Source of the DNA: Caecitellus pseudoparvulus
Lineage: Eukaryota > Bigyra: Bicosoecida
Assembly: GCA_965644315.1 (NCBI GenBank)
Contig: CBFFRQ010000064.1
Coordinates: 62,001-126,000, forward strand
Reading direction: 5' to 3'
DNA length: 64,000 nucleotides
The notes under the pieces: model-generated
The model's input: the letters and a program-made list of their open reading frames with translations, nothing else
Told to the model about the DNA's origin: nothing
The model's database searches: none
Shown: piece by piece, positions 57,101 to 64,000 of the stretch
Position numbering within the stretch: the stretch's first letter is position 1
Layout: every line of letters starts with the position of its first letter
Position numbers and translations under genes: made by a program

Positions 57101-57262
57101 GAATGGCAGGGTTGGCAAGTGCCCCACCGCAGCCGCCTCCACAGCACCAGTGACTTACCCATCTGGAGAGTGGATGATCGAGAACAGTTCCCCTTCCTCT
57201 AGATCTTCTGCATGCTTGTGCTCCAGGCGCCTCAAGTAATACTTGATGTCTTTTGCAGCCAT
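54183..57262 (-). CDS. WD40 protein with DCAF10-like N-terminal propeller
   Basis: Exons 57159-57262 and 54183-57096 (62-bp intron) give 1,005 residues. The protein opens MAAKDIKYYLRRLEHKH, then WD-type repeats: FSIIHSPDGSLAIATAASG, VHVLDGATGKALSSF, VNVCRFWGNDELLVGDAGGD, LRHYRGHDVQVKNVEVVNER, FLSCAFDGCLRLWD. The order of the GH...VKN...FDG.LRLWD units and a following stretch (NTLFYHLDLQRIALH) resemble DCAF10/WDR32, a substrate receptor of CUL4-DDB1 ligase. Later WD-like strands occur about 490-540 and near the end, separated by long Pro/Ala inserts. The final 400 residues are not assignable. A role in ubiquitin ligase targeting is inferred only from the similarity; a generic scaffold remains possible. 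Confidence 0.78.
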
Positions 57263-57496
57263 GAGCGGAAATTGGTTGGCAGCTCGCAATCGTTCACGGG
57301 CGCAGCGCCGGGGAGGGCCACAGATGGCAAAGCGCCTATGAGGACAATTTATATTCGTGGCTCCGTTTTGTGGTTAGACATTTTCCTGTCTATGCCCAAC
57401 GCCTCCCCTTTCCCCCGATCTCAGCCGTGCCCAGCATCAGGCGCCGCTCAGGCGTTGCCGGCCTTGCCGCCACCTGCCGGCCCCCAGTGCGCCACG

Positions 57497-57968
57497 ATGG
57501 CTGACAAAGGCCATGCAGTGGCGGTGGGCAAAGATGAGAGTCGTGGTGTCCGGCTGCGCGTGTCCAACTTTCTGGAAGAGGTGAGCTCGCGCCCTCCACA
57601 TGCGTGGCCCGTATTTCCGCACGACACGCCACGCATCTCGCCGCGCTTCACAGCAAGTGCGGAAGGAGTGGCTGGGCATGGCTCGCAAAGCATGCGACCC
57701 CCTCGTGCGTTCCTACTGGCTGTGCCGGAATGAGAGTGGTCTGGGCGTCATTTTCAACTGCCGGCAGCAGCTGGCCAACATGAATGCGTGCCTGGCGAAC
57801 TGGAACGAGGAGCCTGAATTGTACGCCAAGTACAGCGCCAAGCGCCTGCCGGAAGTGCAGGCCAACTTCGCTCAGGGCAAGCCCAACCCCAAGTTCTACG
57901 CTGAGGACGGCACGCCCATCATCCCCAAGGAGTACGAGAAGCTGCACAAGAAGAAGGCGCAGCATTGA
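57497..57968 (+). CDS. CMC1: CMC1-like twin CX9C mitochondrial protein
   Basis: Intermembrane-space protein acting in COX1 maturation and copper handling for complex IV. Exons 57497-57580 and 57654-57968 give 132 residues. The twin CX9C motif is exact: C42-DPLVRSYWL-C52 and C64-RQQLANMNA-C74, followed by the family's helix with EPELYAKYSAKRLPEV. The N-terminal extension (MADKGHAVAVGKDESRG) and the C-terminal tail (KPNPKFYAEDGTPIIPKEYE) are longer than in yeast Cmc1. No presequence is visible, as expected for MIA40 import. With COA5 this is the second complex IV assembly gene in the window, 30 kb apart. It is divergent from the WD40 gene and convergent with the TraB-like gene (28 bp). Confidence 0.86.
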
Positions 57969-57996
57969 AGGGGGGGGGTCACACGCCCGCCTGTCC

Positions 57997-59835
57997 TCAG
58001 CGCCCCTCGCCTTCGAAGTACAGGCCGCCCACAGCGGCGTGGCCGCCAGTGACCTGTCCGTCTGCCGCCTGTGCCTGCAGCAGCATGGTCTGCACGAACC
58101 GGAGGGGGGTGGCGCCACCCAGACCCGCTGCCGCCCGAGCCACCTCAGGGGGGGGCTCCACCCCCCCTCGCGCCGGATCCCCCTCGTGGAAGGCGGGAGC
58201 ACCTGCCAACCACCGCGTCATCTGCGCCTGGGCGTCGGCGTACGCCTGTGCCAGGTGCGGGGTGTCGGCACCGTTGGCGGGCGCCAGCAAGGGAACATGG
58301 GGGGGGAAGGCCCCCCCTCCCCCCGCTGGGGCCCCCTGCGCAATCCACCACGCACCCCAATCCACGCTTGCGCCAGAGGACAAGGCGCCCCACGGCGCTG
58401 GTCGGGAGATGAGCGCATTCACCCAGCCCACACTTCGCACCGCCTCGGCCACTGCTGCATCAGGCGAGACCCCCCCCTCTTCCCCCCCTCCCAGCGCCAT
58501 GCTGCGGTGCCAAGCCTCCACATCCAGCAGGCCAGACAGCACCCCCTGCAGCCAGGGTGTGGAGGAGGCCTGCAGGCTCGTGCAGACTGGCGGGCTGGCC
58601 ACAGCTGCCACCGCCATCTCAGCCAGGGGGGACGGCAGCACGTGTAGAATGGCCCGCTCGGGGTCACCGCCCACAGGCTTGCGCAGCGCTTCCAGAGCAG
58701 GGGCGCTGCGCCGTGGAGTCGCTTCCATGCTGCGTTGCAGAGAGGCCAAGGCGGTGGGCGGGTTGGCGAGGGAGAGTTGCCCTGCGCCGTCCTGCGTTGC
58801 TGCAAGGGCGTGTGACTCGCCGGCCCCCCGCGGTGGCAACGCCGCCACGCTCGTTTGCAGGCTGCCTGACGCGACAACAGCTTCCTGGGCGTCTGCCAGC
58901 GCAGAGTAGGCTGCCCTGACGCCGTGCAGGTGCAGGTGTGGCACGATGGCCAGCACTGGCCCTGGGCTGGTCAGCTCTGCGTGGCGTAGGACGTGAGCGA
59001 AGTACACGTGCCTCGCAGCTGCCAGCAGGGGGTGCAGAGCGGACAGGGCGTGCAGCTCTGGGGGAGTCGTGGCTGGGCCGCGCAGGTGAGGCGCCACTAG
59101 CGGCTGGACAGAGGAGTCGGCACTGTGCAGTGCAGTGTGGGTGGCGTGCAGCAGGCGGCAAAGCTGCGGCAGCGTCGTGGACTGCACGACATGGCTCACT
59201 TGTGCCCACAGAGGCAAGTCGCCCAGGAGCACAGATACGTCGCCTGAGCGGCGCTGGGCGGCTGCCACGGCCGTCAGGCAGTCGTGCGCCACGCCGGCCT
59301 CGCCGTCCCACAGCACCACTTGCCCATCACTCTGCCGGCACTGCACGCGGGCGGCGGCCAAGGGGCCTGATAGGATGGCCTCGCGGGCCTCCCATGACAG
59401 GGCTATGTCCTCTGCATGACGACACCGAAGGTCGGTGAAGGTGCGGAGGCTGGGGGCAGGACCGGAGGCATCGAACCAGGCATCGAAATCCGCACCCGGC
59501 TCGGCGCTGGACGTGGACAGCCCCTGCGTCGCCAGGGAGCCATCGGGAGGAGAGAACAGCACAATGCATGCTGGCTTCGTGCGTTGAATGACCTTGTTGG
59601 CCACCTCCACGGCTGGAACCATGCCTGGCTGCGTCCCCAGCACTGTAAGGGTGGGCGAGGCTTGCAGCATCACTGGCGCATAGGCATGGTTGCTTGTGCG
59701 CTGCACCTTCCCTCGCAAGGCCTGCCCAGCGTGGGCCTGTGGCGCGCCCAGACGTGCAGCATAGCCTGAGAACCACCAGCCGTTCTGACCCTGCTTTGCC
59801 GCTGAAGCCGCGGTGGAGGACGCCCCCGCCCCCAT
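57997..59835 (-). CDS. TraB-like protein with N-myristoylation motif, degenerate active site
   Basis: One open frame of 612 residues from the ATG at 59835. It starts MGAGASS, a good N-myristoylation consensus (Gly2, Ser6); an ATG eight codons upstream would hide it. Near residue 65 TLTVLGTQPGMVPAVEVANK resembles the start of TraB/PrgY/TIKI domains. However the usual GTxH histidine is replaced (GTQP) and the expected Glu further on is not seen. A later VSVLLGDLPLWAQVSHV fits the family's LGD motif. About 200-330 is helical and the last 250 residues are Pro/Ala-rich. If the assignment holds it is a non-catalytic, membrane-attached TraB homologue; if not, it is an orphan. The upstream acyltransferase gene lies 170 bp away on the same strand. 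Confidence 0.5.
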   Translation of the reverse strand: MGAGASSTAASAAKQGQNGWWFSGYAARLGAPQAHAGQALRGKVQRTSNHAYAPVMLQASPTLTVLGTQPGMVPAVEVANKVIQRTKPACIVLFSPPDGSLATQGLSTSSAEPGADFDAWFDASGPAPSLRTFTDLRCRHAEDIALSWEAREAILSGPLAAARVQCRQSDGQVVLWDGEAGVAHDCLTAVAAAQRRSGDVSVLLGDLPLWAQVSHVVQSTTLPQLCRLLHATHTALHSADSSVQPLVAPHLRGPATTPPELHALSALHPLLAAARHVYFAHVLRHAELTSPGPVLAIVPHLHLHGVRAAYSALADAQEAVVASGSLQTSVAALPPRGAGESHALAATQDGAGQLSLANPPTALASLQRSMEATPRRSAPALEALRKPVGGDPERAILHVLPSPLAEMAVAAVASPPVCTSLQASSTPWLQGVLSGLLDVEAWHRSMALGGGEEGGVSPDAAVAEAVRSVGWVNALISRPAPWGALSSGASVDWGAWWIAQGAPAGGGGAFPPHVPLLAPANGADTPHLAQAYADAQAQMTRWLAGAPAFHEGDPARGGVEPPPEVARAAAGLGGATPLRFVQTMLLQAQAADGQVTGGHAAVGGLYFEGEGR

Positions 59836-60005
59836 GTCGCAGTTCCTGCTATCTCGCACAGCTCGGCGTGCTTCCCAACACGGCAGGCCGGGCTGGTGAG
59901 CCCGGCGGGAATCTTGGGGTGCAAGAAGATGAATTGGTGGCGGGGGTGGAACTGCAGCAGCCCTCTATGGGGTGCAGGGGGGGGGCGGCAGCGCAGCAGC
60001 CTGCT

Positions 60006-62763
60006 TCAAACTGCCCGGCGCAAGCCCCCACGTCCTCGTCGCGAGCTGTCAACACCAGGCCCGCCTGCAAAGTTTGAAATGGTGCCCGGCAGTGGCGATG
60101 TCGTCCGCGAAATGCCGCCGCCAGGCATGGCCAGGTTGCTGCCGTGGCGTGGCGGCATTTGCTCTGGCTCCACACTTGCAAGGCTGCTGCCGAGGCGCGC
60201 TGCCGGGACGCCTGACAACTCCCCCCGCAGCCGAAGCAGGGACGAGCGCACAAGGCTGCCTTGTCTCATGACTGGGGAGGACGCCCTGGCCGTGGCACTG
60301 CCCCAGCCGCCTTGGCGGTCCTGTGACGGCGGCACCATGGCGATGCCGGGCGGACTGACGAACGAGCCGAGGCTGGACAGGGTTGGCGGGCGAGGGGGGG
60401 ATGCCGGCCCCCGACCGCCAGACATGGGCCGGATGGCTAGTGGGCTGGAGCCAGCGTCGTGTGGGCCAGATGGCGGGCGCTGGGCAGGTGCACTGCCCCC
60501 CTCGTCACTGCTGCTGCCGGTGCTGTCCAGGCCAAACTCCACACCAGGGCGCTGTGCCGAGACGAGGGGAGAGGGTGGGCCCAGAAGGGCAATGGCGGCG
60601 TTGCGCATGGGCACGACAAAGCCCTCGTGCAGCAGCAACGCCAGCACCAGGGACAGTGCGCTGGCAGGCAGGAACACCTGCGCCACGTGCAGAGGGCTGT
60701 ACGAGAAGAATTCGTAGCTGGAGAGGGTCATGGCAGGGGCGACGAGGTGCAGGAGGAGCAGGGACGCGCCCACCAGGTGAGCTGTGAGGGACCATAGGGG
60801 GGAGTGCAGAAGGTGGGTGAGGGGGCCCAACCCGCCATGCACGGTGAGCAGCAGAATGGGCACCAGCGCCACACTCCACACGGTGTGGGAGAGAGCTGTG
60901 AACCACACTCGGTCTGTGGAGGTCAGCGTGATGCTGGACCAGCTGGGGTTGTACTGCAGCGCAGCGCAGGCCAGGATGGCGGCTTGGCCTGCCACCGCGG
61001 CCAGCATGACCAGCAGGCTGCGCCAGTGGGTGCTGCCTCGGCGGCTGCGCTTGACTCGCCCTGGCACAAAAGCGCGAATGCCCACGACCAGCAGGTGAGA
61101 AATGAAGCCTGGGGCTGGGGTGGATGAGGCCGGGTCGGTGGTGCCTTGGGGAGTGCCGCCCCACTCGTGCCAGAACGCAGCAGCAACTGCCCCCGCCATC
61201 CACGCCACCCCTCGCGTGTAGGGCATGTCCACGAAGTGCGCCATGTACGGCTCAGAAAACACGTCCAGCGTGCTTTGGGGGACGTTGGAGGTCAGGATGG
61301 AGCTGTCCACTTCGTTCAGGCGCGTGGCAGCGAGGGCGCCGGCTGCCAGCACGGCCCACGCTGTCAGCGACAGAGGCACCGCTGCACGGCGCGAGAAACG
61401 CAGCGCGACGATCAGCACCATGCCGAGGACGAGGGCGCACTGCGCGGCAACGGCAGGCAAAAACGCAAGGGGAAGGCACTGTGCACTCCAAGGCGCCTCC
61501 AGAGGCAGGAAGTTGCCCAGCAGTGCCAGTTGCGGCCAGGGGTTTGAGGCGCAGTTTTGAGCCTGCCGCAGTGCGTGGAACCACAGCGGGCCTTCCGACG
61601 CACTGGGCAGCAGGAAGGCCATGAACAGCACGGCAGCCAGCAGCAGCAACCACCATCGGAGGATGAACCACCCAATCACTCGCAGGGCGGCGCCAGCAGC
61701 CTGCCATGTGTTGCCCGCTTTCTCAGCGGCCCGGCGTGCCAGGGTCATGACCAAGAAACCGTTGATGGCAAGGAGTGTGTCGACGCTCCAGTCGCCCCCC
61801 GCGATGAAATTGAACAGGACACCCCCAACAAAGCCATCAGGCGGGCGCAGGGTGTAAATGCTGTCGAAGCCTGTGGCTCGCATGTACAGCAGCGTGATGC
61901 TGAGGCCCACGTGCAGGCCGGCCAGGGCCCGCAGCGCATCCAGCCCAGGAATGTGCAGGTGCCGGCGGTGTGTGGAGTTGGCTCGCAGGCGCCACAGGAC
62001 ACTGCAGTAGGCTGGGCAGGAGGGCGGCGTGGCAGGCGTGACTGGCGCCGCCGCGGGCCCGCCGCGCTCTGCCTGAGGCGGCGCCTCTGGCCCAGGCGCT
62101 GTGTTGATGGAGCCGCTGCCCAGGCCGGGCGGTGTGTTGCCCAGCAGGGCCACGCGGCTGTCCACTTGCCACGACTCCTCTGTCAGCGTCGGCGTCGGCG
62201 TCGTGGCGGGGCGGGAGGCAGTGGCGGGGCGGCGGCAGCCCAGGGACCGCGCCGACAGTGGCACACACACTGCCAGCGTGGCGAGTCCGACGAGGGCCAT
62301 GATCAGGCCGCCCGGCACGCCCAGCGCCTGGGCGTGGTTGCCGCAGGTCACTTTGCCGCTCTGGAAGTTCAGCTCCGCCACCAGCACGAGGGAGGACTGG
62401 GACACGACGTAGCTGAAGATGGGGCTGCTGATGTTGGTCACGTCTGCCGGGCCACAGGAGTCTGGGACGCACACTGAGAAAGTGAGGTCTGCCACGTCAA
62501 TGATGCAGATGTGCGCATGTGGAGCGACGGCACACTGTGAAACTTTGCCCAGCGCATTCATGTTGTGTCCTGAGCGGCCGGGAACGGGGGAAGGGTGCCT
62601 GCGCTGGGGGAGCAAAATCCGCTCGCGCCCACGCACCATTGGCGTCCCACGCCGGGATCCAGTCCACATTAAAGGCGCTGGGGTCGTAGCAAGCACTTGC
62701 ACACTGCCATGCTGCTGCGATCGCCAAACATGCCAGCAGCAAGGCTGGCCTGGGCGCTAGCAT
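60006..62763 (-). CDS. Acyltransferase-3 membrane protein with NRF-type N terminus
   Basis: Exons 62637-62763 and 60006-62569 (67-bp intron) give 896 residues. A signal peptide (MLAPRPALLLACLAIAAAW) precedes a short Cys-containing lumenal segment with FNVDWIPAWDANG and SVCVPDSCGPADV, the hallmark of nose-resistant-to-fluoxetine (NRF-6) N-terminal domains, here strongly shortened. From about 250 the OafA/YrhL acyltransferase-3 core starts with LDALRALAGLHVGLS. Around ten hydrophobic helices follow, including DTLLAINGFLVMTL, GWFILRWWLLLLAAVLFMAF, SLLVMLAAVAGQAAILACAA and VSL-type helices to about 710. The last 185 residues are a Ser/Pro/Gly/Arg-rich tail, presumably cytosolic. Family members move acyl groups across membranes in lipid transport; the substrate is unknown. 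Confidence 0.86.
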
Positions 62764-62935
62764 GGTGCTTGTTGCAGCTGGGCCCTGGCCCAGCAATGCT
62801 GCGTGGAGCCTGGCTGCAGCTGGGTGGAGAGTGCTGGGGAGGGTGTAGCGTGGGTGGCCGAGCCGGCGCGGCAGGGAGCCCTGGGCAGGCCGTTGCATTT
62901 GATCTGGGCAGGCCGACACAGTGCTGGCCGGGGTG

Positions 62936-64000
62936 TTAGCGCTGGGCGCCCTTGCCAGCCCGGATGGCAGACAGCGACTTGGCCAGGGTGGAGCTGTACA
63001 CATCCACGCGCTGGTACACCTGCAGCTCCCCCTCCAGTCGGGCGATGGTGTCGGCCTGGGCCGTGCTGCGCCGCCGCAGCTCCGCGTTCTCCCCCTGTAG
63101 GCGCTGACACCCCGCCCGCATGTCCTGCACCTCCGCCTCCGCCTCTTGCGCCCGCTCACGCGCCGCCTCCCACGCCGCCTGCGCCTCGTACACTGCCCGC
63201 CGGAAGCCCTGCACGTCCTCCAGCGCCGCCGTGCGCACGGCCCGGAAGGTCTGCAAGTCAGCTGCCGCCAGCCGGTCCTCCAGCTCCGCCACCCGCCGCC
63301 GCATGCCCTCCAGCGCCGAGCCTGAGGCCTTGACGTCAGCCCGGGCAGCAGCCGCCTCCGCCTCAAGAGACGTCACTGTCGCGTCCAGCGCGCCAGAGGA
63401 GGCACGCAGCGTGGCAGACTCGCTCAGGGCGTCCTCTGCCAGCGCACTGCGCTCCAGGAGCTGCTCTTGGGTCTGGGCCAGGGCGGCGGCGGCGGCCGCC
63501 TCCCGCTGGCGACTGGCATCCGCCGCCACACGCGTGTGCTCCAACTCCTGCTGTGTGGCTTGGTGCTGCGTGCGCAGCAAGGCCAGTGCAGAGCGCGTGC
63601 TGTGCAGCTCAGCCTCCGCCACCGCCAGCTGCTCCTGCACGCTGGCAGCGGCAGCGGCAGGCACAGTGCTGTCAGCCAGGGTCTGCACTGTGGCTTTCAC
63701 GGTGGCCAGCTCAGCAGCCACGGAGTCAGCGTACTCCTGCAGGGTGGTGTTGGCACTCTGCAGGCGCCGAGCGGAGGCGCGAGCCTCTGACAGCTGCTGC
63801 TGTGCGGCGTCCCGCTCGCGAGTCAACCGAGTCACCTGGGCGCTGAGCTCGGAGGTGGAGGAGGCGCTGGCGCTGGCTCCTTGCCTGGCCGCCTCAGCCT
63901 CTCCCTCGGCTTCTGCCCGCCGTGACTCGGCAGCTGCCACCGCCCGGCGCAAGTCCTTCACCTCAGCACTCGCCTCTCGCAGCTGTGTGGCCAGGTCCTG
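62936..64000 (-). CDS. Coiled-coil protein, C-terminal part only (cut by window edge)
   Basis: An open minus-strand frame enters from the right edge and ends at the TAA at 62936-62938, giving the last 354 residues. Heptad-like Ala/Glu/Arg/Gln sequence runs throughout: EAEGEAEAARQGA, ELSAQVTRLTRERDAAQQQL, RRRVAELEDRLAAAD, RLEGELQVYQRVD. It is typical of a long parallel coiled coil with no break of more than a few residues. The end (SSTLAKSLSAIRAGKGAQR) is non-coiled and conserved in character. Centrosomal, Golgi or kinetochore tethers look like this; nothing distinguishes them. No intron was recognised in the visible part. The full length and N terminus lie outside. Confidence 0.75.
   Translation of the reverse strand, partial: QDLATQLREASAEVKDLRRAVAAAESRRAEAEGEAEAARQGASASASSTSELSAQVTRLTRERDAAQQQLSEARASARRLQSANTTLQEYADSVAAELATVKATVQTLADSTVPAAAAASVQEQLAVAEAELHSTRSALALLRTQHQATQQELEHTRVAADASRQREAAAAAALAQTQEQLLERSALAEDALSESATLRASSGALDATVTSLEAEAAAARADVKASGSALEGMRRRVAELEDRLAAADLQTFRAVRTAALEDVQGFRRAVYEAQAAWEAARERAQEAEAEVQDMRAGCQRLQGENAELRRRSTAQADTIARLEGELQVYQRVDVYSSTLAKSLSAIRAGKGAQR

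Overview
The window is nuclear DNA of a GC-rich, gene-dense single-celled eukaryote that builds motile flagella. Reading exons on both strands gives 32 protein-coding genes in 64 kb, two of them cut by the window edges. Almost every gene is split by one to five short spliceosomal introns. Most are 60-100 bp (extremes 47 and 138 bp), usually with GTGCGT or GTGAGT donors and CAG acceptors. Lineage evidence is mixed. DNAAF4 implies axonemal dynein, a plant/bacterial-type dihydrodipicolinate synthase suggests lysine synthesis, and DDAH, an NRF-type acyltransferase and an HRB-type ArfGAP are present. I saw no TGTAA polyadenylation motif after the stops I inspected, so a green alga is not favoured. 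A free-living flagellate protist is the safest statement. I found no tRNA, rRNA, CRISPR array, transposon or viral insert.

Layout, left to right. 1-10.5 kb: edge-truncated membrane protein, PRMT1, OTU deubiquitinase, metaxin/FAXC-like protein, RING+PHD protein, Ser/Thr-Pro-rich protein, two-RRM protein. 10.8-22 kb: one gene for an unrecognised protein of about 3,710 residues. 22-34 kb: proteasome alpha-1 (PSMA6), PAS-domain protein, DDAH, COA5, DHDPS, an orphan, TatD nuclease, DNAAF4. 34-43.5 kb: a 1,486-residue orphan, TrmL-like methyltransferase, LSM12, a hydratase, a single-pass membrane protein. 43.8-50.4 kb: kelch-BTB protein, ER DnaJ, an acidic CaaX protein with a dynein-stalk-like region, a secreted Cys-rich protein. 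50.4-64 kb: HRB/AGFG ArfGAP with two repeat arrays, PEX11, WD40 protein, CMC1, TraB-like protein, acyltransferase-3, edge-truncated coiled-coil protein.

The genome is compact. Most neighbours alternate strand, giving eleven convergent pairs whose stop codons lie 0-298 bp apart (0, 4, 6, 10 and 17 bp for the closest) and eleven divergent pairs sharing about 230-360 bp. No operon-like pathway cluster is evident. Functional links that can be made by inference are PRMT1 with DDAH (making and clearing asymmetric dimethylarginine), a ubiquitin-proteasome set (OTU, RING/PHD, PSMA6, WD40, kelch-BTB) and two twin-CX9C respiratory-chain assembly factors (COA5, CMC1).

Points for attention: apparent one-base reading-frame breaks in the first exons of PSMA6 and of the TatD gene; several large orphans; introns whose length is a multiple of three and which therefore hide inside open frames; and two near-identical tandem arrays in the ArfGAP gene.
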